Assembly: GCF_023898315.1 (NCBI RefSeq)
Contig: NC_064616.1
Location: 710,115,389 to 710,179,388, forward strand
Source: Schistocerca nitens
Taxonomy: Eukaryota; Arthropoda; Insecta; Orthoptera; Acrididae
Direction of reading: 5' to 3'
DNA length: 64,000 nucleotides
Positions 21,963 through 32,619 of the stretch are shown here, piece after piece (within the stretch, counting starts at the first letter, position 1; every line of letters starts with the position of its first letter). The translations under genes were made by a program, and so were the position numbers. The notes under the pieces are model-generated. The model worked only from the letters and a program-made list of their open reading frames with translations, was not told where the DNA came from and did no database searches.

Positions 21963-24785
21963 TTAGAGTTGGTAGGAAGGGTAGATGTCAGGGCGAAGCT
22001 CATCATCCGGGAGCGGTAGACGGTGGAAGTTGTGGTGGGAAAGGAGATGGAGGGTGTGGAGATGGAGAGAGGGAGGGACACAACGGTAAAGGCGCGGCAA
22101 CTGGTCGGGAGTGGAGAGGAAGGGAGACACCAGGGGGTGGGGGGGATCAAGGCGACGGACAACATAGAGTGTGCGGATGTGTTCAAGGAAAAGGAGAAGG
22201 TGGGGGAAGGGGATGAGGTCATAGAGGATGCGCGTGGGGGACGGAAGGCGGATGCGGAAGGCGAGGCGGAGCGCATGGCGTTCGAGGATTTGGAGGGCGT
22301 TATAGAACCGGGGAGGGGCGGAAATCCAAGCGATGCTGGCATAACAAAGGATGGGGCGGATCATGGATTTGTAGGTGTGGAGGATGGTAGAAGGATGCAG
22401 ACCCCATGTCCGGCCGGACAGGAGTTTCAGGAGGCGGAGGCGGTTGTGAGCTTTGTTTTGGATGGTAAGGAGATGGGGAGTCCAGGTGAGGTGGCGGTCG
22501 AGGGTGAGGCCAAGGTATTTGAGGGTAGGAGTGAGGTGGATAGGACGGCCATAAATGGTGAGGTAGAAATCATGGAGGCGGAAGGAACGGGTGGTGCGGC
22601 CTATGATGATCGCCTGGGTCTTGGAGGGATTAACACGGAGGAACCACTGGTTGCACCAAGCGGTGAATTGGTCAAGGTGGGTTTGGAGAGTACGTTGGGA
22701 CCGTTGAAGGGTAGGATAAAGGGCTAGGAAGGCGGTGTCATCAGCGAACTGGAGAAGATGAACAGGAGGGGGAGGTTTGGGCATATCAGCAGTGTACAGG
22801 AGATAGAGGAGAGGGGAAAGGACAGAACCTTGGGGCACGCCGGCAGAGGGGTAGAAAGTACGGGAGTTGGAATTGTGGATAGTCACATAGGAGGGACGAT
22901 GGGAGAGGAAGGAAGCAACGAGACGGACGAAGTTGATGGGGAGAGCATAGGTCTGGAGTTTGAAAAGGAGCCCGGGATGCCAGACACGGTCATAGGCGTT
23001 CTGGAGGTCAAGGGAAACAAAGATAGCAGAGCGACGGGAGTTAAGTTGGAGGGAAAGAAGATGGGTAAGGTTAAGGAGCTGGTCGTCAGCAGAGAAGGAA
23101 GGCCGGAAGCCACATTGGGTAAGAGGAAGGAGGCGGTGCTGGTTAAGGTGGCAGTGGATACGGCGAGAGAGGATGGCCTCAAAGACCTTACTGAACACGG
23201 AGGTGAGGCAGATGGGACGATAGGAAGAGGTAGCAGAGGGGGGTTTGTTAGGCTTAGGGAACAGCAGGACACGGGAAGTCTTCCACAGGTCAGGGTAAAA
23301 TCCAGTGGAGAGGAGGACATTGTACAGGGTAGCAAGGACAGACAGGAAGGATGGAGGGGATTCCTTGAGGTGACGGTAGGTGACGCCATCATGACCAGGG
23401 GCGGTGTTGCGTTTGGAGCGGAGGACGAGTGTGATGTCTTGCATGGTGATGGGAGTGTTGATGTCGGAGGGGGGTAGCCGATCCAAGTACTGGAAGCTAG
23501 GGGCGAGCGGGGGGACCGAGGTGTCAGTGCGGTCAAGGACAGTGGGGAAGAGGGAGTAATCAAAATGGGGATCGTCAGGAATGGAGAAGACCTCGGATAG
23601 GTGGGAAGCAAAATGGTTAGCCTTACTGAGGTTGTCAGGAAAAGGGCGATTGTCATGGAGGATGGGGTAATGCGGGGTGGGATGGCTACCAGTAAGGCGG
23701 TGGAAGGCTGACCAGTACTTGGAGGAGTTGACAGGGAGGGTGGAGTTGAGGCGTGTGCATGTCTGACGCCAGTCCCGGCGTTTCTTTGCTGTAAGGAGGT
23801 TCCGGATATGTCGCTGTAATTGCCGGTGGCGGGTGAGAGTATCCCGGTCACGAGTGCGGAGGAAGGAGCGGTAGAGCCTGCGGGATTCACGCAGAAGAAG
23901 GACGGCCTGCGGAGGAAGCGTAGGGCGGTGAGGGTGGATGAGTTTGGTAGGGACATGAGCCTCCACAGCGTCAGTGATGGTCTTCTGGAGGAAGGAAGAG
24001 GCATGGGTGATGTCATCAGGGTGGTGGAAAGTGAGGGGGTGGCTGTCGACCTGTAAGGCAATGGATTCCCGGTAGGCATCCCAATTGGCACGGTGGTAGT
24101 CATGGACAGACTTTGGAGGGGCAGGGGGGCGGGTGGCTGCAGTGGCAGGACGTGTAGAGGAGATGGTGAGAAGGACAGGGAGATGGTCACTACCGATGGG
24201 ATCGAGGACATCAACGGCAATGCGACCAAGGAGGTTGGGGGAAGCGAGGATAACATCGGGGGTGGAGTTACTTTCAGGACGGGTGTGCTGTGGGAGAGGA
24301 ACAAGGTCACCATGGAGGGTGGCAAGGAACTGATGCCACCGCCGAAGGGTGGCAGGGTCACGGCTGTGGATGTTGAGGTCAGCGGCGATCACATAGGTGG
24401 AGAAGGTACGGTCAACATGGGAAATGAAGTCAAAGGGGAGAGGAGCTGCGGGGCGAATATAGATAGTGGCACAGGTGACGGTGAGGGAGGGAAAAAAGAG
24501 GCTGAGGAGAAGGTGTTCGGTTGGGTCATTGAGGAGGGGTTGTGGCCGGACAGGGAGATGCCGGAGGTGGCCGATAGCGACCCCGCCTCGAGCTAGGGGA
24601 AGGGGATTGTCAGTGCGGTGAAGGAGATAAGGGGAGATGCGGACCACATGGTGGGGTCGGAGGAAGGTTTCATTAAGGATGAAGGAGTCAACCTGGTGCT
24701 GGGAGAGGGTATGCATGAAGAGGTATTTGTTTGCAAGGAGGGAGCGAATGTTGAGGTAGAGGAGACGATACTGTTGACGAGCCAT
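21963..24785 (-). CDS. Jockey copy 2 ORF2: endonuclease/reverse transcriptase, motifs intact
   Basis: A 940-residue protein with endonuclease residues Asn12, Glu39, Asp136, Asn138 and Ser199-Asp200-His201. The reverse transcriptase has motif A FVSLDLQNAYDRVWH (Asp593), GVPQGSVLSPLLY, and FADD at 680-683. Differences from copy 1 include Arg43 for Gln, Asp593 for Ala, Gly for Ser in LLSGRTW, and Phe for Ile in VSPFLSTP. No RNase H domain is visible, as is usual for Jockey. The protein looks competent for target-primed reverse transcription if supplied with an ORF1 protein. Confidence 0.95.
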   Translation of the reverse strand: MARQQYRLLYLNIRSLLANKYLFMHTLSQHQVDSFILNETFLRPHHVVRISPYLLHRTDNPLPLARGGVAIGHLRHLPVRPQPLLNDPTEHLLLSLFFPSLTVTCATIYIRPAAPLPFDFISHVDRTFSTYVIAADLNIHSRDPATLRRWHQFLATLHGDLVPLPQHTRPESNSTPDVILASPNLLGRIAVDVLDPIGSDHLPVLLTISSTRPATAATRPPAPPKSVHDYHRANWDAYRESIALQVDSHPLTFHHPDDITHASSFLQKTITDAVEAHVPTKLIHPHRPTLPPQAVLLLRESRRLYRSFLRTRDRDTLTRHRQLQRHIRNLLTAKKRRDWRQTCTRLNSTLPVNSSKYWSAFHRLTGSHPTPHYPILHDNRPFPDNLSKANHFASHLSEVFSIPDDPHFDYSLFPTVLDRTDTSVPPLAPSFQYLDRLPPSDINTPITMQDITLVLRSKRNTAPGHDGVTYRHLKESPPSFLSVLATLYNVLLSTGFYPDLWKTSRVLLFPKPNKPPSATSSYRPICLTSVFSKVFEAILSRRIHCHLNQHRLLPLTQCGFRPSFSADDQLLNLTHLLSLQLNSRRSAIFVSLDLQNAYDRVWHPGLLFKLQTYALPINFVRLVASFLSHRPSYVTIHNSNSRTFYPSAGVPQGSVLSPLLYLLYTADMPKPPPPVHLLQFADDTAFLALYPTLQRSQRTLQTHLDQFTAWCNQWFLRVNPSKTQAIIIGRTTRSFRLHDFYLTIYGRPIHLTPTLKYLGLTLDRHLTWTPHLLTIQNKAHNRLRLLKLLSGRTWGLHPSTILHTYKSMIRPILCYASIAWISAPPRFYNALQILERHALRLAFRIRLPSPTRILYDLIPFPHLLLFLEHIRTLYVVRRLDPPHPLVSPFLSTPDQLPRLYRCVPPSLHLHTLHLLSHHNFHRLPLPDDELRPDIYPSYQL

Positions 24786-24825
24786 GAGAGTGGGTGCGGG
24801 AAGGGTGCGGGAAGGGGAGAGGGGC

Positions 24826-26389
24826 TTAAACGAGGGTGTCTAGACGAGTGAAGGTAAAGTGGGCCTGGTTGTGGGAGTATGTGGCGTAGGTGTTTAAGTG
24901 GAAAACAGAGCGGGCAGCGAGGGAAATCTGCTGGAGTGTGTGGGGGCGCTGGAAGGGGTGGATGTTCTGCAGGACGACGGTGAGGAACCGGATGATGTCT
25001 TCTGCCGTAGGGGGAGGGCGGAGGGAATTGTTAGGGTGGATAGGTGGGTCAATGGGGCGAAGGGGGACAGTGAGTTCAGGGTTGGTGGGAGGGGGCTTGG
25101 CTTTGCATTTGGAGGAATAGGTGGGGTGAGGTTCATTGCAGGTGTTGCAGGATGGGGGGGAGGCGAGGTTGGGACACTGTTTGAGGAAGTGGGAGGCTTT
25201 ACAATGGGGGCAGGTGGGTGGGTTCTTGCAGTTCTGGGTGAGGTGGTCATTGTACAGAAGACAACGCTGGCAGCGGTAAGATTGAGGAGGGGAACGGGAC
25301 GGGTCAACAGGGTGGCGGCGGTTGAAAATCAGGGCTCCCTGCGTGAGGAGGTGGTCGATGGAGGAGGCGGACTCTGTAAAGATACGCATGAGGAAAGTAG
25401 GGCCAGAGGAGTTGTAAATACGGCGGGCAGAGCGGATTTCCAGGGAGGGGTGGGCATTCAGTTCCGCCAACACCTCAGCCTCCGTGACCACAGGGCTGAG
25501 TTTGGTGATGACGGCAGTGAGGGTCGGCGGACGACGAGGCGGTTGGGGTTGGCGAGGAGAGGAGGATGTAAGGAATGGGGTGAGGGATGCGTGGGGCCCA
25601 AAGGTGATGCGGGGAAGGCGCCGGAGGAGATCAGTATGGAAGGATGGAGAGGGAGACTTGATGAGAACAGAGTCTCTGCGAGGGATAAGTTGGGTGATGG
25701 GGGCACTGGGGATGTACTTCCGGATTTCAAGGGTGAGGGTGCGGGCATCCAGGAATTTCGGATCAGGGTTTGCTAGGACAAAGGTATACAGGGAGGGGGC
25801 TGGAGAGGAGGGAGGTGGGGTGGTATCCATAGTGGGGTCAGTGGGAGGTGGGGGAGGCGGGGCGGGCAGTGGCCTTTTGGAGGAAGGAGTAGAGGAGAGG
25901 TCGCCACTGGGCCGTTTGGAAGATTTTTTGGCGGGTGTTGCCTGGGAGGAGGGATGAGGGATGAGGGACTGGATGGATGGGGAGGTGGTGGGAGGCAGGG
26001 CCCTCCTGTGAGGCAGGAGCACCGGATGAGAGGGTAGGGCGCTCTGTGGCGGCGACTGTGGCGCGGCGGGCGGAGACTCCGGTAGGGGAAGCAGCGGCAG
26101 TCGCAGGGGGTAGAGGGGGGAAGTCGTCTCGGCGGGCGACAGGAGTGGGAGGGGGGTTGGGAGCAGGGGCAGAGGCAGTAGCGGGAGAAGTAGCAGGGGC
26201 AGTAACAGGGGTAGGAGCAGGAGTGACGTACAGGTGGGGATACATCGATGGAGAGGAGATAGATGGGGAGGAGACTGTGAGTAGGGGAGGTGCATGAGAC
26301 GGGTGAATCCCAGAGGAAGCACTCCATGACGTTACAGTGGGGGCAGGTGAAGGAGAGGTGTAGATGATGGTGGTAGTTGGGGCGTCCAT
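24826..26389 (-). pseudogene. Jockey copy 2 ORF1, broken by 7-bp duplication
   Basis: Starts with the same MDAPTTTIIYTSPSPAP (ATG at 26389) and runs in frame for about 145 codons. The plus-strand heptamer GGATGAG then occurs twice in tandem (about 25951-25964) where copy 1 has it once. This shifts the frame, giving HPSSLLPGNTRQ instead of HPSSQATPAKK. The rest, including all three zinc knuckles, remains open in the other frame down to the stop at 24826. The 7-bp difference also shows as a step in the offset between the two copies, from 5577 to 5584. Confidence 0.92.
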
Positions 26390-26571
26390 GATCGCAGGCG
26401 GCAGCGAACACCGAGAGACGGCGGCAGAAGAAGCGGCGAGCACCAAGAGACGACGGCAGAAGAAGCGGCGAGCACCAAGAGACGGCGACAGCGGCGGCGG
26501 CGGCTGAAGAAGCGGCGACCAGGCGGCGGCGGCAGAAGAGGAAGCGGCGAGCACCGACAGACGGCGACCAA

Positions 26572-26620
<49 letters not shown>

Positions 26621-26757
26621 GCAGCAGTGACAGCGTGCAGACGGGCAACAACGCGACAAGCACGAGTGGGGCTCTTCCACGTCGAAGGTACACCCTGAGA
26701 GTAGCCCAGGCAGTGCGAGTCCTCGATGAGGAAGTGAGGGAATCCAACCCTCGAATG
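26390..26757 (-). promoter_or_regulatory. Jockey copy 2 5' leader
   Basis: The same GC-rich leader as copy 1, with fewer repeat units (one long GGC run at about 26574-26620 rather than two). It begins CATTCGAGGG at 26757. Probable internal promoter region by analogy with the clade. Confidence 0.7.
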
Positions 26758-26766
26758 GCGTCTGCC
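26758..26766. repeat. 9-bp target-site duplication, right copy
   Basis: The third GCGTCTGCC, followed by host sequence TCTTTTGCTAC. Confidence 0.93.
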
Positions 26767-27292
26767 TCTTTTGCTACAAATTATATAACATTCACAACGG
26801 ATTGCAGTAACGAGTATGAAACATTCTCGACTTAAAAAAAGTGAAGACATATTCCTTCATAGCAATTTAATTAATGATTTAGAGATACATAACTTTTAGC
26901 TGCTTCGTAGATGACTGAATATCCCACAAAACTTTAAAATAAGAAATAAAATCTCTAACCGTCTACGGCGTCGAACGGCTTGCCACACAGCTGTCTCATC
27001 GCGCCGCCAACAGATGGCAGAGCAGTATCACGATTGACAGTTCTCAGCAGTCTTCTGCTTGTTGTATATGTGCAATGTCAGTGCTTTTTTTTTTTATAAA
27101 GGATTGCTTTTACATGTGAGTTAGTGTCTACAACATCTTCGCCAGGCGTCAGAGGCACATGAAGGTTACATATTCGGGCCATATTTATTGCATATTGATA
27201 ATTACCGCAATTCGCTGCTTGGGCGATCGTTTTCGTGTGGCAGGTAGTATACAAAAATATTAGTAAAAATCCTTAAAGGCAGGACTACTAGC

Positions 27293-27341
<49 letters not shown>

Positions 27342-27345
27342 TTAG
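26767..27345. other. No recognised gene; GT/GA microsatellite
   Basis: Unassigned sequence ending in a compound (GT)n(GA)n microsatellite at about 27292-27332. No motif-bearing frame is visible. Confidence 0.4.
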
Positions 27346-27840
27346 ATTTAGAAATTTCCGTTAACCAGCTCTTTACTGACATTGAACAAATGATGTAACG
27401 CTGATTCACTGTCATTAAACTTCGAAAAGACCCAATATATGCAGTTTAGAACCTGGAAGAGAATTCCTTCTAGCGTGTCTGTAATATACGAAGACAGAAG
27501 AAATTGACAGTGGTAAATTTCAGGGGTAAAAACTCTATTATAAATTCAGTTGGATAAGGCACACCACAGAATTGCCGAATCACACAAACAAGTCTGTATT
27601 TGCAATGTAAATGATGTCAGAAATGTAAATATTAAAAAACTTGTATGCTTTGCTTACTTTAATTCTGTTATGTCATTTGGGATCATATTTTGGGGTAACT
27701 TGTCAAACCAAGCAAAAGTTTTTAGAATGCAAAAGCATGTAGTAAGTCCCATTTGTGGTATAAATTCAAGATCACAATGTATAAACCTGTTCAACCGCTT
27801 CTTCTCAGTATATGTATTCCTTAAAGAAATTTGGGGTCAA
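27346..27840 (+). mobile_element. LINE fragment (C-terminal reverse transcriptase region)
   Basis: The frame 27550-27879 encodes FAYFNSVMSFGIIFWGN and FRMQKHVVSPICGI, the typical post-catalytic region of CR1/Jockey-type LINE polymerases, comparable with YSIIFWGNSPHS in the LINE at 57870-60045. The sequence before it (from about 27360) shows decayed matches to the preceding LNFEKTQYMQF part. Both ends are lost. It stops where the Merlin-like element begins. Confidence 0.7.
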
Positions 27841-28195
27841 CGGAAGTGTCCGATTCCACCCGTAGTCTTTGACCAGTGACGTAAGGCAGTTGTGGTGTCT
27901 GACGTCACGACGGCGCGGAATTTAGTTTGTGAGAGTGGTGTGTTTGTAGGTGTCGTTTCGATGTGATCGGTGGTGCGGTCTGGTGGTGTGTTTAAGGGTA
28001 GCGTGTTATGTGGCTTATGGGGTTCATTTGCGTGGTAGCATTGCACGTGTGTGGTATCGGTAGTGACTGTGCTTTCAGGGGAATATTTTTCAGCGAGTTA
28101 ACGGTTTTGGTTTTTTTATGTCGACGTTATTGTAGTTTTTTCTGTTCGTCGTGTGTCAATTTTGGTAAATTGCTTTGTTTATGTCTTTTGTAGGT

Positions 28196-28394
28196 TCAAA
28201 TGGCTCTGAGCACTATGGGACTTAACAGCTACGGTCATCAGTCCCCTAGAACTTAGAACTACTTAAACCTAATTAACCTAAGGACATCACACAACACCCA
28301 GTCATCACGAGGCAGAGAAAATCCCTGACCCCGCCGGGAATTGAACCCGGGCGCGGGAAGCAAGAACGCTACCGCACGACCACGAGCTGCGGAC
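28196..28394 (-). mobile_element. SINE, head type B, single clean copy
   Basis: A 199-bp minus-strand SINE with a perfect 14-bp target duplication, TGTCTTTTGTAGGT (28182-28195 and 28395-28408). Its head ends GAGCTGCGGAC immediately before the duplication. This gives the reference structure for the composite pair at 9461-10037. Confidence 0.95.
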
Positions 28395-28620
28395 TGTCTT
28401 TTGTAGGTATGTATATGACTGACAAGGTCAACAGTTTACGGTTGTCGGTGATGATAGGGGACAGTGCGTTGTCTCTACAATTCGGATTGTGGATGAAGTC
28501 GTGAAGTGTTCAGTGTGTCATGAAGAAATGAGGCTTACTAAAGTTCCGGCGTCTCGGACCAGGGATGGCTATATAGATGTCATAAGGATAAATGGATAAA
28601 TAGTTAAACGGAAGTGTTCG

Positions 28621-28627
<7 letters not shown>

Positions 28628-28652
<25 letters not shown>
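28628..28652. repeat. (CT)n microsatellite
   Basis: About 12 CT units inside the Merlin-like element. Confidence 0.95.
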
Positions 28653-28658
<6 letters not shown>

Positions 28659-28985
28659 GAAGGAATATGTATTCCATGGTTTTTCGATCTATTTTTGTGT
28701 TTGGTGTCATGTTTACGTAATGATGTCATAGTTGCGATATGGGAGTTAATGTGAATATTGGTGACGACATTGGTCAAAGCAGACAGGTGGAATCGGACGT
28801 TTCCATTGCAAATACTATGCCTCTATTTCCAAAAATATAATGAAACTAACGGGACAAGTGGGTGGTATTAGGTGTTTGTGGGTGGAGACAAACTGAAAAT
28901 AAACACATGCCACTACACCAAACGACAAAAACGGTAAAATAAAATGACCACAATCTTACCAAAATCAACTGAAAACAATATCAAC

Positions 28986-29150
28986 TGGAATCGAACACTT
29001 CCCATGACCTACATAGGTCAACAGAAACTACCAACACCAAATCATGAAACCCGAAACTACAACCATGTCCACAAAAAACACAACAAACCAACAAAATTGG
29101 AATCGAACACTTCCCTTCACCTATATAGGTCAACAGAAAATACCGATACC
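28986..29150. repeat. Two 53-bp direct repeats related to the Merlin-like end
   Basis: TGGAATCGAACACTTCC occurs at 28986-29002 and again at 29098-29114. Each is followed by a near-identical stretch containing ATAGGTCAACAGAAA. In reverse sense, GGAAGTGTTCGATTCCA matches the terminal sequence at 27841. They look like ends of related non-autonomous elements, perhaps nested or tandem. Confidence 0.65.
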
Positions 29151-29159
29151 ACTCTATAA

Positions 29160-31795
29160 ATCTCAACACTTTCACCACCACAGTCACAGCCTATGGTTCA
29201 CTGTGTCTGCTACTACATGTCAACTTGGTGGGTATAAAATACTTTGTTTTTGTATAATTATTCCATGAAGACCATGCAGTGTGTGTTTGATATAAATACA
29301 GATAAGTCATCCACTTTCAAGTTTCACGAATGAGCTTACAAAAATCTGAAGTTAAATTAAATTGGAATAGTAGGAATTTAACAAGGTTTTATTCAGAACT
29401 GCTTATTTTTAACACGATATGGAGAAAGAATGGTGTGACAAACAGGCAGCTGCTAACATTGATGTCCGAAGACTCCAATATTGAGATGGTAAAGATAATG
29501 GTGTCCCAAGGAACACTGCCGTATACACTACGCTATCATTATAAATTTATTCAAAAAATTAAATGAAATACATCAACTTCCTTTCTGGTACCCTTTATCC
29601 AGACAGTTGGGACTGGTATGCTATTTCTCCCTTTCTTGTGGTGAACATGAAAAATAGCAAGCTGAAACTATTCCACTTGCTATTGTTCTACTCCTTTTAA
29701 TAACTTGTCCCTTGTCTTTGAACTAATCACACTTACGAAAGTATGACATATGCTATGTACATACCCAAAACAACAAATTTCTTATTTACATAGTATTTCA
29801 GCTACATGGTCTTGGAAGTCATCAAAATGGCCAGGAGAGAGGTGTGCTAACCACATGCTCCTCCATACTGTATTTGCATGACACTGCAAGGCAGAGGATG
29901 ACACAGCAGCTGGTCAACATCCTTGACCCTTCAAGGCCTGGATGAGGAGCTCATAGTTAACTTAAAATATTCATAATGAAAAATCTGTCACACCCAAATT
30001 TGCCAATTGAGCCTCTGTGCTTTTTAGATTCCAAGCTATGACTTTGTATTTTTGTGAACCAGCCAATGCTCTTCACTTCTCAATTAAGCCCTTCATTAAA
30101 AATATGCATAAACTGACAAAATTTCAAACTTGGTAGCTTCACTTGAGAATAAGTAATTCAACGTGCAAATATACAGTGAGTTAATCAAATAGCACTGAGA
30201 ACTTTCGTAATTTTCCAACTAACTGTCCTTCAGTTAAACCAAATCATTGTAGGAAATTATCTACACTAGTAAATTTTTACCTTCCAGTTCTATAAACTGC
30301 AATGTAATTATTAAGATTACAAAATATCATTATGCTGTCTTTATATGCCACCCTGACAAAAAAAAATTGGCAGTTGATGATTAGCATTCTATGTAAGATT
30401 TATCCATAACAAATCTGCTCAAGGGAGTCACTTCCTGAGATTCCACATTGAACTATTACACAATTAACACCTCCTTGTAAAAATTTGCATAAGACTTCAT
30501 GGCTATCAATCAACAAGCTAACATCTCTGTGACAATGCAGTCCCAGTTATGATCATGTTAACAATTCTGTGGTATTTGCATCAATCAAAATCAGCAGGTG
30601 TCTTTGTACAGTAATGCTTATTACAATCTGCATGGGACAAGTATTTTATTAACTTTCCTGGATCGTGTGTATGCAAAAGGTAATGATGTGTTGTGTTGTT
30701 TTTGGTGAAGTGTGAGTTGGACAGTTAAACTCACTGATGCTAAATGCTGAACTTCAGTCAGTGGGCTATTACTAGTACTGTGTTGGGAGTGAATTCAGTA
30801 GATTGTTAAGTAATGTGATGTGCATATGAACTGAGTATAGACAACAGTAATGGTTTATGTGAAGGAACTACCACTGGGTGTTACTTTCGTTAACAACATT
30901 GAGAAGTAAGGGTTCTTTACTTGGTTGCTTAATGACATTGTTTTGGATAAAAATTTACTGGCCAGCTTTTGTGATATCTGCTAGTAGACTAATACATTGA
31001 GTACTTTCACTTGCCAGAGACTGGTACCCACTCAGGTGTGTGTGCTAGAGAAAATAAATGCATACTGGTGAATCTGAAATCCCATGTTGGTGTGTTCATT
31101 ATTACTGAACATAGAAACTACAAACAAATTTTCCAGCTTGAGATTACAGACTCAGGGTGATAACTAGGAAGAAGAAACCAGACCAACCATATAGGCTGTA
31201 CCCTATAGGCTGTTATTACAATGGTGTCACTACTTCCAAAGGCAATTTAGAGCTACTACCAGCCATTCCCATCCCCACCCCTACATTTCTCCAGGAGGAA
31301 TCTGTTTACCACTTCTGTTTGCATTTAATGGAAAAACATGGATAGTCATGCAACATAATTTTTTCTAAGTGTTTTTACATCATTTATCTAAGGCCAGATG
31401 TTTTAACCAGCCTAGCATTTACCTAGGTGGATGTGCGAAGGCACCTAAAAATTTCATTCATACATACATACATACATACATACATACATACATGCAGGCT
31501 GGCCGGCACACTGGTCCTTGTCGTTTATCCATAAGGTGGACTCGACCTATGGCTGGCCCACCTTCTCATGTACCAAAGGTGGGTGCTTTAAAGCCTATGG
31601 CTTTCCTGGCAAGTCTGCTTTTACATTCACACTCTGCAAACACTGTGAAGTACCTAGCATAGGGTACATAACCCTGTACTACATATCACTGTTTCTTTAC
31701 ATTATAGTCACATATGGAGGCTGGGTTGAATGGATGCTTAAATGCCTCTGTGTGAAGTAATTAGGCTAATCTCTTCCTCACAGTTGCTATGGAAG
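29160..31795. other. No recognised gene; (CATA)n microsatellite
   Basis: A long AT-rich stretch in which I recognise no element or exon. A tandem CATA run lies at 31457-31493. Short frames such as 29330-29566 and 31369-31662 carry no known motif. Confidence 0.4.
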
Positions 31796-32360
31796 CAATG
31801 CAAAAGGGACTGCAGTGTCTTTCTAGATTTGTCATGTAATCCTGATTATGAAACTTTGTAGGCAGAGTTTTGTGGGATAGCTGGCATCTGACAGTTCAGG
31901 TTTCATAGTGTGTCTGTGAGACTCCCATGCATCAAACTTGCCACCATTTGAGGTGACTCCATTGTATATGTTCAGTACCACTGTTTGTCCTATTTGGTAT
32001 GGGTCCCACAAACGTGAGCAGTATTCAAGAATAGGCCACACTTACGTATTGTAAGCAGTCTCCTGTGTAGGCTAACTGCATTTTCCCAGTATCCTACCAA
32101 CTGACCCATTCCATTTCATATTGCCACAAATTGTTACACTAGTGTTTTTGTATGAGCTGACTGGTTCCTGTTGTAGTCGTAGGATATTACATTTTTGCAT
32201 TTTGTGTGCTTAATGTTACATCTCTGAATATTTAGAACAAAGTGTTGATCATTTTATCATTTTGAAATCCTGTGTAGGTCTGACTGAATTATTGTATAGT
32301 CTTTTTCAGATTGTATTTAATTACAAATAACTGTCATATGCAGAAAGTCTTAAGTTATTA
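31796..32360 (-). mobile_element. LINE fragment, minus strand
   Basis: On the minus strand, VWPILEYCSRLWDPYQIGQ (about 31985-32043) is a clear relic of the RPILEYASSVWDPYQ region found after the reverse transcriptase of many arthropod LINEs. The upstream part (to about 32360) keeps decayed matches to the preceding coding region, such as NMKWNGSVGRILGKCS. No catalytic core is present. It is old. Confidence 0.7.
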
Positions 32361-32368
32361 TAGGGGTT

Positions 32369-32406
32369 GTGTGTGTGTGTGTGTGTGGGGGGGAGGGGGG
32401 GGGGGG
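32369..32406. repeat. (GT)n/poly-G simple repeat
   Basis: A GT run passes into a G-rich stretch. Confidence 0.95.
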
Positions 32407-32619
32407 AAGAAGGAGAGGCCCACATGCAATTGTATTAGTGTACAGCTTCAGAACTACAGAACTATTTTAAAAAAATTGGAAATACAGTTGGTGTACATTG
32501 AATTACCAGCTTTTGATAATCATCAACTTCCTTCTGACTGTTATGGACCTAACTTATCAGTGTATTGTTTATATCATTACTAATTTACAGAAGTGAGAAC
32601 TGTCCCACATGGATGAGAT

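Larger units (their letters stand above)
21287..26757 (-). mobile_element. Jockey-clade LINE, copy 2, full length
   Basis: A 5.47-kb minus-strand element with the same layout as copy 1 and 25 A residues (21287-21311). ORF2 proteins differ at only eight of 940 positions. The reverse transcriptase motifs are complete, but ORF1 is frameshifted. It directly precedes copy 1 in the direction of transcription. Its outer flank keeps the ordinary host continuation (TCTTTTGCTAC) after the 9-bp duplication. Confidence 0.95.
27841..28802 (+). mobile_element. Merlin-like (IS1016/ISXO2-type) DNA transposon, internally deleted
   Basis: Inverted ends match well: the left end starts GGAAGTGTCCGATTCCACCC at 27841. 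The right end, read in reverse from 28802, starts GGAAACGTCCGATTCCACCT. Both continue to CTTTGACC, about 33 bp in all. Inside, near 28480-28560, one frame reads VKCSVCHEEMRLTKVP followed by SRTRDGY, resembling the N-terminal zinc-binding part of ISXO2/Merlin transposases. The catalytic part is missing. I could not find the expected 8-9 bp target duplication. The SINE at 28196-28394 lies within. The superfamily call rests on the zinc motif and end sequences only. Confidence 0.55.
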
